Shown piece by piece: positions 1 to 10,316 of a DNA stretch of 64,000 nt. The notes beneath the pieces were generated by a model, which made no database searches, was not told the origin of the DNA, and was given only the letters and a program-made list of their open reading frames with translations. The first letter of the stretch is position 1; every line of letters starts with the position of its first letter. Made by a program: the position numbers and the translations under genes. The stretch is from Lineus longissimus (Eukaryota > Nemertea > Pilidiophora > Heteronemertea > Lineidae): NCBI RefSeq assembly GCF_910592395.1, contig NC_088314.1:11160001-11224000 (forward strand), written 5' to 3'.

Positions 1-149
1 TACTGTCCACCTATGTGGGATCATTTACTTGTCCTGGCATAAACACTTAGGAACAAGGGACCACGGCTTTTAGTCTCATCCGACAGATTATTTCATACGT
101 TGTAGCCTACATGTACGTGTTATGAAGAGCCAGGAATTTTAGTTCCTTG

Positions 150-256
150 AAAGCCACGCTGGTTCATCCAGAAATACCATCCTGGGTTCTCCCAGGATCA
201 AACCCAGGCCCTCTTGCGTGGTAGCTAGCAGTGTTAGCCACTAGGCTATGAGGCTT
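150..256 (-). repeat. tRNA-derived SINE fragment
   Basis: Read on the minus strand, the segment carries a box A-like TAGCCTAGTGG and, about 40 bases on, a box B-like GGTTTGATCC, the spacing of an RNA polymerase III internal promoter in a tRNA-derived SINE. It lies in what would be an intron just downstream of the 341-472 carboxypeptidase exon. A true tRNA gene is unlikely because the arms do not pair cleanly and no anticodon loop is evident. Confidence 0.55.
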
Positions 257-600
257 CTCATCTGCGCCAAATATAGAGAAAAATGTGCTGCCAGTTTGTC
301 CCAGGGAAAGGGCAAACATATTTGGAAATAGAGTATTTACCTTGAAAGCATAGATCCACTGTTTTTGTTGAATCTGCTCCCCTATCTGATCTGTCTGCGT
401 CTTGGTGTATGCACTCTGGTTCTCATCCATGAGCCCCACATTGTAAACGAAACCAGAAAACACCGGAAGCATCTGAAATAAAAAAATAATTCAATGAAAA
501 TTCTAGAGCAATGTAGCTCAGTTTGTTGGCTGTCAGCCCAGTGTTTACATCCAGAGTAGACCTCTGTACTTGGAATGCGTCCCCAATTACGATATGACTT

Positions 601-821
601 ACCACTTCTGGATCACAGAGCCCATCCCCAATTACGATGTAACTTACCATTTTGGGATTACAGAGCACGTCACCAATTACGATATGACTTACAATTTCAG
701 GATCACAGAGCCCATCCCGGATTGCGATCCCACGCAGGTTGATCATGGATTTGGAACTTCCATTCGCTTGGACAGAGTGGATTTTATACGCGATGGCTAG
801 CAAATACTTCCCAGCATGTGA
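601..821 (-). other. Carboxypeptidase exon with a 45-bp tandem triplication of its 5' splice site
   Basis: The exon starts at 821 after a TTTCATTACAG acceptor and opens with the codon for the nucleophilic serine. At its 3' end a 45-base unit containing the GTAAGT donor is repeated, giving donors at 691/692, 646/647 and 601/602. Because 45 is a multiple of three, the intervening sequence stays open as 15-residue repeats of the type GLCDPEVVSHIVIGD, so splicing at any of the three donors would keep the frame and add 0, 15 or 30 residues. The first donor gives the length expected for the family. Confidence 0.75.
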
Positions 822-886
822 CTGTAATGAAAGATATTCTCAAGAATAACCACTCTAAACGTGAGAGAGCTATGCTTCTCCTCTAT

Positions 887-1119
887 AAAGCCTGACTAAC
901 ATATCTGAGCTCCTCCCATCCTTCAACCCCGGGCGATCCCAGAGGTCTGAAGAAAACTGTCTCCTGAGGATCCCCATGTATCGCCTGGCGATATCCGGAG
1001 GCAGGAGCTTCCTTGTGCAGGCGGCCAGACTTTGGAACAAACTCATTCATGATATTCAAAAGGCTGGGTCTGTTGCCATTTTCAGGCGTGGGCTAAAAAC
1101 CCATCTGCTTGGACGATGA
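887..1119 (+). mobile_element. 3' tail of a non-LTR retrotransposon reverse transcriptase
   Basis: An open frame on the plus strand reads into RIPMYRLAISGGRSFLVQAA, then LWNKLIHDIQKAG and IFRRGLKTHLL before a stop. This is the familiar C-terminal tail of LINE-type ORF2 proteins (pattern LWNxLP...FKxxLKTHLF). No RT catalytic motifs or 5' part remain, so it is a 5'-truncated copy, usual for target-primed insertions. It sits in an intron of the carboxypeptidase pseudogene in the opposite orientation. Confidence 0.7.
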
Positions 1120-1771
1120 TTTCGGACACCGCATCAGAGCAATTTTTGGGATTCTGCGGTTTCAATTTCAATTCAATTCAACTACTACTGTTCTGCACCT
1201 TGAAATCACCTCACTGGCAAATTCATCACATTCTACCAAAAATCACTCTTCACGCAAAAAATCAGTTTTTCTTCAATATAATCGTGAGACTAAATCGATG
1301 TGTAATGTCATTTTAACCGATTTGACTATCAACCTAAAGCCAACACTTCAGGAGGATCAATAACCAAAATAAAATTGAATTTTGTCGCACCTACAATTGC
1401 ACACACAACTGAACAATGCATATTTTGGGTAATTGAGCGGCCTGGGTCCAGTTGTTTAAAGCTTTGCAATCTCCAAAAGGTGGTTTGCGGTGGTCATCGC
1501 AAGACTACTCACCTGTACATATCAATTCCAATGTCTTCTTCATCTGTCGCATACCTGGCCTCATTCTGGGTAAAGCTGAATCCAGTGGCAACCTAGAACA
1601 AATCAAGGCAGTTTTATAATGGACTTAAAGGGGGTGCCGTTCGTAATTACTGGTGGTCCAGGAAAATACAAGCACAGTTATACAAAATGCCGCAGTACAG
1701 TGATTATGCATACAAATTTGCTGAAACTTAGAATTCATAGCATTGTTTATCTGTCTACACAATGGCAGGAC

Positions 1772-1828
1772 AACTCTCTATTAAGGACAGCACTTGTCAG
1801 TCCTGAGAGTGTCCTTAATAGAGAGGTT
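1772..1828. repeat. Short palindromic element
   Basis: AACTCTCTATTAAGGACA is followed 21 bases later by its near-exact inverse TGTCCTTAATAGAGAGGTT, so the 57-base segment can fold into a hairpin with an arm of about 18 bases. It lies in a carboxypeptidase intron. It is probably a tiny MITE-like repeat; no coding capacity. Confidence 0.6.
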
Positions 1829-2652
1829 TAGGTGTACTTACTGGGTTATCCACATATAACATCGAGTAGTTTGTCTGCCACATTGTATTTCTCGGTCATG
1901 TCGGTACCACTGGAACACAAAAACATTCATGAGGGACAGATATTTTTTACCAAACTCAGGCCACACTTCTTTAATAAGTTGGATTACGAAACTTCAGATG
2001 CAAAACCTGTGGGTGGAGGGGAAATTACTCAAAATCAAATTACTCAGACTCAAAATCTATTTGGGGCCAGGGAAATAAAATAAAAATATGCTTATTTTTT
2101 ATTAATTTTAGTCACAGATCATACAAGGGGACCAAAAAAATAAAAATTGGTTGAAATTGGTCGTCGGGAAAACATTTTTCCATCTACACGTATATCTATT
2201 TCATGGTCGGGGGAGAAAAAAAGCTGTGTCAAAACGATTGTCATACCACCATGATTAAAAGCAAGAATTAATAAAGACAAAGATCAAGTCTTTATCAATT
2301 CTTGGTAAATGCTATACTCACATTGTGCTTTTGCATTCGCTCCAAAAGGTCCATGCTCGACGAAGAGGCCGCACATTGAAGACCCCCGGGACCTCCCTGG
2401 AGCCACATAACCACCAGAGCTTTTGTTGGATTGACCTAAAAAGAAGAACGGCCTATTTCAGGGTTTAAAGTAAAAGGGGCTGAGAGAAGGGAAAGTGAAT
2501 TTTTTAAACAAAGGTGAAACGTTTTTTCATTTTTTAATGGAACCCTTATTGGGCCAACTGCCCTGGTGTCTTCACCACTTGAAAGCTGGAGTCTTGGCCC
2601 CGCAAACGGTCATAGTATGTCCAGCACCACCGTCAGGTGCTGCCACCTATAT

Positions 2653-2747
2653 TGTTAATTGCACTATCTAGCGCCCTACTGTGCATGAGTAATAAAGCAG
2701 ATGCTTTCGAATGGACTCCCAATCACAGAGTTGTTCATACATCAACA
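2653..2747 (+). repeat. Probable 3' part of the Gypsy-A 5' LTR
   Basis: The stretch ends ...CATCAACA directly before TAGTGTCAGAATAAAA, which looks like the primer-binding region found after 5' LTRs of many gypsy elements, and the gag start follows 33 bases later. It includes an AATAAA at about 2690. A TG start is possible at 2653, but without the matching 3' LTR in the window the true left end cannot be set. Confidence 0.4.
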
Positions 2748-2779
2748 TAGTGTCAGAATAAAACCGATTTATAACGGCA

Positions 2780-3546
2780 ATGGAAGGCCTCCTTCCTCCA
2801 AAACCCTTCAGGTTGGATGGAAATATTGCCGAGAGCTGGCGTAAGTGGAGACAGCAATTTGAATGGTATCGAACTGCCACAGATTTGAAGTCAAGGACTG
2901 AGGATCTTTAGTGAGCAACGCTCCTGCACTGCATAGGTGAGGAGGCCGTGGAAGTTTTCTCGAGTTCTCCGAAGCCGAGACGCGGACAAATATGCTCCAC
3001 TTGTAAAGAAGTTTGAAGACTACTCTACCCCATAAAAAAAATGTGACATTTGAGAGACATGTTTTTAACTCCAGAATTCAGCTGGAAGGTGAGACTTTTG
3101 ACAATTTTTTGACGGACCTGAAGAACGAGGTCAAAACCTGTGAATTTGGTACGCTTGCTGATTCGCTCATCAAAGATCGGATTGTTTACAGCATTCGTTC
3201 AAACCAAGTTCATGAAAGATTGTTAAGGGAACGAAAGTTAAACCTAGCCAAGGCGATAGACATTTGCCGGGCATCAGAACAGTCAAAATCACATTTAGAA
3301 AACCTGAAATCGTCAACTGCTAGCAACAGCAGCGTGTGCAAAAACACCACACATCCGGGTACTTCCAGCGTAAACAAAGTCAGCACTTGGCCAAAGAAAT
3401 CGACAGGAGCCCAGCCCAAAGAATCGAAAACGCCAAGTTATCATGGTCAAAGCAACTGTGGTAAATGTGGAAAAGTGAACGCAAAATTCATAATAGCCAA
3501 TGTGAAAACTGAAGCTATTCTTGGAGCAAAGTCTAGTGCAGACTAG
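2780..3546 (+). pseudogene. Gypsy-A gag (broken)
   Basis: The frame opens with ATG at 2780 and MEGLLPPKPFRLDGN, then runs into two adjacent stops near 2909 and shifts frame before continuing from about 3013 as ERHVFNSRIQLEGETFD, CEFGTLADSLIKDRIV and LLRERKLNLAKAIDICRA. This is the capsid region of Ty3/gypsy Gag, followed by the start of a CCHC zinc knuckle (NCGKCGK) that loses frame before its His and last Cys. Gag would package the element RNA. The copy is clearly dead. A related but different Gag lies at 57582-58275 in Gypsy-B. Confidence 0.8.
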
Positions 3547-3589
3547 GCCTACTGAAACGAATCTACGATGTGAATGAACGCATAAATGC

Positions 3590-4112
3590 CAATTAAAGCG
3601 CATCGCAAAATCCAATAGCACATCTCAAGCAATTCTAAACAAGTTTTTCGAGGATTTGTTTCATGGGATCGGATGCCTCAAGGTGCCAGAGCATCATATC
3701 AGCTTGAAGGAGGATGCAACGCCTATGATCTATCAGCCAAGGAAGATGCCAGAAGCACTCAAACGGCGTCTTAAAGCTGAACTTTCCAAAATGTATTGAA
3801 CTACATTCAATACCTGCTTCAGAAGAATCCGTTTCAAACGTTTACCATTCGGAATTTCCAGTGCTTCAGAAGAATTTCAGAAAATCCTTGCACAGATTCT
3901 TGAAGGTCTAGAAGGTTGTTGTAATTCAGTGGATGATATTTTGTTGTTCGCCGACACCAAAGCAGAACATGATATAAGACTTCGCAAAGTTCTAGATCGT
4001 CTCCGCGAGGCAGGTTCGAGACTTAAACGAAGCAAATGCATAGTAGGTGTTACCGAGATCATCTATGTTATGTAGGGTTACTGTTAACGCAAAAGGGAGT
4101 AAAACCTTACCC
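3590..4112 (+). pseudogene. Gypsy-A pol fragment: RT ends with internal deletion
   Basis: The first part encodes the linker before RT (FFEDLFHGIGCLKVPEHHIS ... TPMIYQPRKMPEALKRRL) and then stops. After a deletion of the RT fingers and first catalytic Asp, coding similarity resumes with RLPFGISSASEEFQKI and the palm motif SVDDILLFADT, in place of the usual YxDD box. The fragment ends where BEL-1 inserted at 4113; the same RT continues at 14334. Protease is missing. Confidence 0.8.
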
Positions 4113-4396
4113 TGTCGCCGCCAGCTAATTATGTATGTAACCATGCTTGTTTATACCACTTGCAGCTTGCCGCTAAGCTCCTCCCTCTTGCAGTCAATGA
4201 AACGACTTAATTACCATTCCTGATTTTAATCCCTTTCTCTGAACCAATCAGAGTAATTGCATTCATCCTGTACATATTTGTAACCGATATATGATATGTT
4301 TGTGGATAATAAAGCAGATTCAATTTAGTCTTAGATTAATCAAGTTGTTTAAGAGTTGTTTCTCACGAACCTGTTACCTCAATGTAACCCACTACA
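4113..4396 (+). repeat. BEL-1 5' LTR
   Basis: 284 bp, TG...CA ends. It holds an AT-rich stretch (GATATATGATATG) and AATAAA near 4307, which could serve as promoter and polyadenylation signal. It differs from the 3' LTR at one T/C in the run CTTAGATTAAYCAAG and one T/C in AGTTGTTYCTCACG. Confidence 0.93.
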
Positions 4397-4432
4397 TTGT
4401 TGGTGCCGTGACCAGGATACATTACATTCACG

Positions 4433-6823
4433 ATGGCCGACCGGATAAAGGCCTCACGAGCTGCCCACAGGGGCCAAGCCACCAAAACTATCACCGCAAT
4501 TGATAAGATTTTGGTCACCCTAAAAGCAATGGATCGAGCTATGATCACACCAGAAGACCTCGACGAGTTACACGCCAAACTCCAAATCCTAGAAACCAAA
4601 AGGAAAACGATCAAGAAGTTGGATGCAGAACTCCTGCTGCAAACCGAGGACGACCACGTCGCCGATGTGATCGTCAAGTACGATGACTATAACTCAGAAC
4701 TTGAGGGAAAGGCTGCAACGTTCAAACGGATTGAACAACGACTGTCGGATCATCTGACACTAAAGCCCGCACCTGAACCTCAGCCACCGGTCCCACCTAG
4801 TCCAACAGCGCCAACGTTCGCACCAAGAACGAAGAATGTACAGCTACCAAAGCTGACATTACCAACATTTTCGGGAGACATCTTACAGTGGCAAACCTTC
4901 AACGATGTCTTCGCCGCCGCGATCCACAACAATACAAACCTTGACAACGTCCAGAAATTGCAATACCTCCGAGCCCAACTGTCTGGAGAAGCCGCCGACA
5001 TCATTGCCGGACTGAGTTCAACAGATGCTAACTACGCCCATGCCATGGAGTTGCTGAGGAAACGTTACGGGGAAAAACATAAGGTGATCAGTGCCCTTAT
5101 GCGCGCCTTCTGGGAGCTGCCCAGACCGTCGGAGGATATTCGTGGACTAAGAACATTCGTCGACAAGATTGAAACTTATGTCAGAGGACTGCAATCCCTC
5201 AACAAAACGGAAGACTCTTATGGGGACTTATTAGTGCCAATGCTATTAGATAAAATCCCGCCCAATACTAGGAAGCAGCTCACCCGGAGTAACGAGACAG
5301 CTGACTTTACTCTAAGGTCACTACGTGAGGCACTGGCAAAGGAGATCGAGGCGATGGACGTTGCCGAGACCAATGATACGATGCACACACTCAATGAAAG
5401 CATGGCTACAGCATCGTTTTTCACGCGTGATTCAAATTCACAGTTCAAACAGCGTAGGCCTAAACCTCAGGCCACTGGATATGCCGGACGAGGTGCCCGA
5501 GAGTCCAAATGTGTGTTCTGCAAACAATCACACAGATCTCTGGATTGTGTGGTTGTTACTAACATTGACAAAAGAGCAGATATCGTAAAAAGAGACCAGT
5601 TGTGCTGGAACTGTCTTGGACCGCATCAAGTCCGTAACTGTACATCCAAGTACAAATGCAAACACTGTAGCCAAAAGCATCATTCTACTCTTTGCAAAGA
5701 GAAACCCGATGGTCCAAACCTACCAGCTGCTAACAATTCAGAAACCAAAGGACTATCATGTGTCTTACCGCCCGATGACACTGCAGTTAATCACATCAAC
5801 CAGATATCAGCCGTGCTACTGAAAACTGCAGTAGCAGACATTTCTTCCACCATAAGTAAACACAAAACCAGTGTCGCACTTCTTTTCGATGATGGCTCGC
5901 AGAAAAGCTTCATCACAGCAGAGGCCGCCACGAAACTAGGATTTCAACTCAACGAAACCTTAGATACGGAGATGGTGAACATTTCGACGTTAGGCGCAAA
6001 CTCAACGGGAATGAAACGCCTAAATGCCGTTACGGTTGCAGTACATACGACCTGTGGATCGACGGTCCATATACGCGCTCTAGTTGTCCCGAAAATAACG
6101 ACGCCTCTCAGGAATTACATCGATGAACGCATCGCGGATTTACCACACCTCAGAGGACTACAACTGGCACACCCTGTCAATACGGCCAATCCATTCGAGA
6201 TATCAGTTCTTGTCGGCGCGGATTATTACTATTCAATCGTTGGATATCGTATAGTTCGCGGCAAAGGCCCCACCGCTATATCTTCGAGATTAGGATACCT
6301 CCTCTGTGGGCATACCCATCATCGAACAACTGTCAAGGATACAAATACGTTGTGTGGTCATGTTGCGCTTGAAACTTCCAAATTGGAACAATTCTGGGAT
6401 CTTGAAAACATCGGGATTACAGACAACCCTAAGGAGAAGGAAATGACGTTCGATTCGTATACGGAAACTCATCTCAGCATGCGAGACAATCATTACACTG
6501 CCAAGCTCCCGTGGAGAGAGGACCATCCACCCCTGCCGACTAATTTCGCCGTATGCAATGCGAGGACACGGAACATGGTACGTAGACTCAAACCCGAAAT
6601 TAGGGAAACGTATGATAGGATAATCAAGGATCAGCTCTTTCGTGACTTTGTTGAACTCGTTCCCGATGACAATGTCAAAACAGGTCACTATCTGCCGCAT
6701 CACCCGGTTGCTAAGGATTCTGTGACAACGCCCATCCGCATAGTGTATGACTGTTCCTGCAAAACTGGCGCAAACCCGAGTTTAAATGACTGTTTAGAGG
6801 ACTGGGCCACCACTTCTGAATGA
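4433..6823 (+). pseudogene. BEL-1 gag-protease-RT polyprotein, N-terminal 796 codons
   Basis: ATG at 4433 lies 36 bases after the LTR. Residues about 1-130 are a charged, coiled-coil-like N-terminus. About 135-320 form the Gag region of BEL elements (DUF1759 type; LPTFSGDILQWQTF, YLRAQLSGEAADIIAG). About 360-425 hold CCHC-like clusters (CVFCKQSHRSLDC; CWNCLGPHQVRNC; CKHCSQKHHSTLC). A retropepsin-like segment with LLFDDGSQKSFI follows (about 480), then the RT entry motif HYLPHHPVAKD and RIVYDCSCKTG near the C-terminus. A one-base insertion near 6798-6801 shifts the frame after SLNDCLE and ends the ORF at 6823; RT coding similarity continues in another frame immediately after. Confidence 0.9.
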
Positions 6824-7161
6824 TCTGGCATCCATAATGTTAAGATTCCGCGCGCATAACATAGCGATTTCAGCTGATATCGAAAAGGCTTTTTTGAACG
6901 TGGGGCTTGAGTCTGATGACAGGCCGTACACGAAATTTCTATGGCTCTCCGATCCTGATGACCCAGAAAGCAGTTTCAACGTTTACCAATTCAAGGTGGT
7001 CCTCTTTGGAGCGTCGTGCAGCCCGTTCATTCTGAACGCAACCATCAAACACCATCTTGAGATAAACGCATCGGATGTCGCAAACGATATAACAAAGAAC
7101 ATTTATGTCGATAACCTCATCAGTGGATGCCCTGATGATAAAATCACCATGGATTACTACA
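6801..7161 (+). pseudogene. BEL-1 RT palm, shifted frame, cut by an insertion
   Basis: Directly after the frameshift the new frame carries the RT core: ISADIEKAFLNVGL (first catalytic Asp), KFLWLSDPDD, VVLFGASCSPFILN and the palm box NIYVDNLISG. The usual second Asp of YxDD is Asn here. The segment ends in MDYY at 7161, where the repeat element at 7162-10316 is inserted; the RT thumb follows at 10317. Confidence 0.88.
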
Positions 7162-10100
7162 CCCAGAAGTATTAAGGTAGCAGGAAGGGTTGGGCGTTTG
7201 TGGTTTCTGAGTCTGAGGGGGTTGGTGTCTGTTGACTGTGCTTTAAGAGAGACTAGGCATGGCGCCAGTCTCTCTTAAAGCACAGTCAACAGGCATTTGG
7301 TCTCAGTATTTGGGTTTTGATTGCCATGACTGTACCCCTGTAAAAGTCAGAGGAGGAGAAGTTTGGAATGATGAAAGCATTGAAGAAGAAGAAATGTTAT
7401 TATTGAGGAAAGCAAAATTTATTATGAGACTAGAAGGCAGTGTCCTGACTTGATTATTTTGAAAATGGCGGTCTGAACACATTAAAAGGTGGAACATGGC
7501 ATTTTATCGACTTTGAAGTGTTCCGCAGTTAAAGGGAGACTATAGGCAGCAGCTAGGTAGGCAAGATAAAGTCATACAAATTTGCCAATAGGGGTCAGTC
7601 ATATCTCTAGGCATGGCGCCAGTCTCTCTTAAAGCACAGTCAACAGGCATTTGGTCTTAGTATTTGGGTAAGTACAAAATCAAGGCAGCTCAGAGAGCAA
7701 TGATTGAACGATGCTGTGGACAAGTCCAAGGATACTGCATCAGTCACGACCAACTTCTCATCAGAAAGCGTCACCACCAGCATATTCAATGTTCAGTTCC
7801 AACCTGTACCAGTCCAATGCACGCCTGTCATGGTCAGCAGTGGTCAGCTTAGCGCGATATGGAACATTCTTCCGAAACTCAAGCGAGGGAAGTCTGCTCA
7901 TTAGCCTATCTCGCGCACTGCTCCTTCTTGTCAAACATCGTAGTGAAATCGTGGTACAGTGGGGCGTCCTCGAGGATTGCAGCTGGTCGGACAGACGTGA
8001 GGTGGAATGTGGGCGGCTGCACTTCTTCGTTGATGTGCGATGGCAGATAGCACAGTTGTTGCGTTGCATGACAGCTGAAAGTGAATGTGATATCATAGAA
8101 CTGAGGCGTTTGCAATGAGACTATAGTTGAAGTAGAAGCAAGGAGTGAAATGGGCCATCTTCCAGTGACTAATATACAGAGTAAGGGCACTGGGTGTTGT
8201 TAGATTCAGCATTGAATGTATTCCTCATACAAGCGTGAATAGTGTGGACATACAGTGAGAGGTGAGAGACCCCTATTGACTACTTCTTGTAACTTTATCT
8301 TGAATATTATATTAGTATTGAACTTCCAGCCATGGAATATGAAGAAATTGAAGTTGTAGGCATGGAATATGAAAAATTATTCAACGGTGAAAGACATTAT
8401 TCCATGAGGCTTTGCCGTGATCGCAAAGGACGCGACGCGATTGGTTCACATGCTAATGAGGTATGAATGATAATGATAATTACCTCTATAATGCTACTTG
8501 GATAGCGACTGTGTCGTTGATTGCAACAGTGGTCTATGTCAATGTGTGCCTGTAATGTCAATGAAGTATGATGAGGTGATGACGATAGTGCAATTATTAA
8601 ATATTGGCAAGAGATCATACTGCAACATAGGTCTTGTTTTTGACAGATGACTGTGCGACATTCCCATTGGGTCTTGTTAGAGTCAGCGCTGCATGTATTC
8701 CTTGTACAAGCTTGAATAGTTGTGACGGACTTTGAGGGGTGAGAGACCCCTATCGGCTACTTCGGCTAACTTTATCTTGCCTACCTAGCTGCTAGCAATA
8801 GTGCCCCTTTATCAAGACTGAAACCCACTGTGCGGGGCTAAGAAATTACCTTTATAATCCTAGTTGGATAACCACTGTGTAGATGATTTGAAGAGTGCTC
8901 TGTGGATGTGTGCCTGTAATGTCAATGAAAGTATGATGAGGTGATGACGATAGTGGAATGACGAAATATTGGAAAGAGATCTATTCCTAGAAGAACATAT
9001 GTCCTGTTATGACTAGGTGGCGCATTTTAGAATCAGCAGTGAGCACTGTGTGTAACATGGTGGAGGCAGCGGAGATAATAACTGTGTCAAAAGTATTGTT
9101 ATAGGGCCTTCCCTAGGCCCATGGGGTTAAATTTACAATCCACGATTGAAAAGACGTAGTTTGATCGCATTCAACTATAAATCCATTGAACAGTTGTGTT
9201 CCTTTAGTCAACCGATGACCTTTTGTTGGGCCATGATCGGGGATTGTAAACTGTAAATGTATTATGGACTGGGAGACGGGGGAAACACAAGTGAAATAGA
9301 CCAAAACAAGTGATTTTGGGGCTTTGGTTAAGACGCATGCCCCACATGCGCCATGCGGGATTATACGGTTCATGTGAACTTGTTTGTTGACATCTACATG
9401 ATCTAGTGCTGTTATTGGTCATGGTACATGGTAGGCCTAATCATCATGGCTATATGTTTCAGGAAAAGCTCGGAGTAAAGTGAACTGCCGATGAATAATG
9501 ATGTTGTTCATGTTTACCATGTTTACTAGTACATAGCCATAGGGTATGCACTGGCCAGTGCACTTTCTGCACGTCGTCATGGTCATGTACGTGATACCTT
9601 GCATATTTTGTTTTTTGAATGCGCATGCTTTTTGGGCAAAATCACTTGTACCAACACTAATGAATAATGTCTTCTTATCCCTATGACTCCATACACAGTG
9701 AGGGCATTGTCCCATTCCCATCAAATGGTAACTTATTGTACCGTATTAGGGTGGAAGTTGGGGAGCAGATACCTACCGTTGCACGCCTGTCATATATAAT
9801 CAGCAGTGTAGCGCGATATGGAACATTCTTCAGAAACTCAAGCGAGGGAAGTCTGCTCATTAGCATATCTCGCGCACTGCTCCTTCTTGTCAAACATCGT
9901 AGTGAAATCGTAATGGAAAACGTCTGGCTTTGCGCCAGACGTTGAGACTAATAAGTGAAGAACTAATAGGTAAAGAACTTCTACTTGCGCGAGACTGCTC
10001 TGATAAAATTATCATTGCAGAGACTACGGTGACGTACACATATATTTTTTACAATCAAAAATGCCCTCAAAAGACGACATGGAATGATTATTTTATTGAT

Positions 10101-10316
10101 ATTTCCTACTATATACCTTCCAATTATCACTTTATACAAATAGATCGGCGTTAGGTCGCATGCTTTTCTTTCCTGGCGACACTATAAAGCAAAATAGTTG
10201 CAACCCCGTAAATGCGCTATAAGTCCAATAATAAGTGACGGTGACCTGTTATAAATGTTTCGCCAGCTTCCCTTTTTTGCCGCTACGCGGCGCGTTGGGC
10301 CCTTGCATCGAGGCCA
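7162..10316 (+). mobile_element. Insert-H copy A, non-coding mobile element inside BEL-1 pol
   Basis: The segment is near-identical to 19531-22276 (reverse complement), which sits at a different point of BEL-2 pol, so it is a mobile repeat family. Its shared ends are ACCCAGAAGTATTAAGG on the left and TTGGGCCCTTGC on the right. No clear terminal inverted repeat or target duplication is visible, and I recognise no protein. Internal structure includes a 25-bp-stem hairpin at 7230-7291, a partial repeat of it at 7607-7670, and a direct repeat of about 100 bp (7852-7952 and 9808-9910). A partial duplication near 8567-9010 is missing from copy B. A hairpin AACGTCTGGC/GCCAGACGTT lies near 9917-9945, and a GC-rich hairpin GCCGC-TAC-GCGGC near the right end. 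Confidence 0.85.
7230..7291. repeat. Perfect hairpin near the left end of Insert-H copy A
   Basis: TGTTGACTGTGCTTTAAGAG continues into AGACT, and the exact inverse follows after a loop of about 12 bases, giving a stem of about 25 bp. The same hairpin is at 22147-22208 in copy B. Conservation in both copies suggests it belongs to the element's subterminal structure. Confidence 0.85.

Larger units (their letters stand above)
341..2435 (-). pseudogene. CPVL-like serine carboxypeptidase (peptidase S10), decayed gene, partial
   Basis: Minus-strand exons with consensus splice sites lie at 2322-2435, 1842-1909, 1513-1592, 693-821 and 341-472. They encode, in order, the oxyanion-hole motif WLQGGPGG, a segment ending LYVDNP, VATGFSFTQNEARYAT, the catalytic-serine region S-H-A-G-K-Y (family GESYAGKY) followed by GIAIRDGLCDPE, and VYNVGLMDENQSAY. 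This order matches vitellogenic carboxypeptidase-like proteins, lysosomal or secreted serine exopeptidases of the alpha/beta-hydrolase fold. Signs of decay: one base is missing right after GGPGG (near 2380), an in-frame TGA lies in the 1842-1909 exon (possibly from CGA), and I could not find the exon that should end in the GE before the catalytic serine. The Asp and His exons would lie off the left edge. The 5' exons are absent, and gypsy sequence begins near 2650. Sequencing error could explain a single break but hardly all three. Confidence 0.75.

Noticed and set aside
150-256. Possible tRNA gene on the minus strand
   Set aside because: Boxes A and B are present, but the cloverleaf arms do not form; better explained as a SINE.
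7711-8118. ORF of 135 codons with exact match on the opposite strand at 21320-21727
   Set aside because: Conservation only reflects two copies of Insert-H; overlapping ORFs exist on both strands, and no family motif is visible.
7162-10316. Helitron identity for Insert-H
   Set aside because: The ends are not 5' TC and 3' CTRR, and the insertion points are not a clear A/T dinucleotide; class left open.
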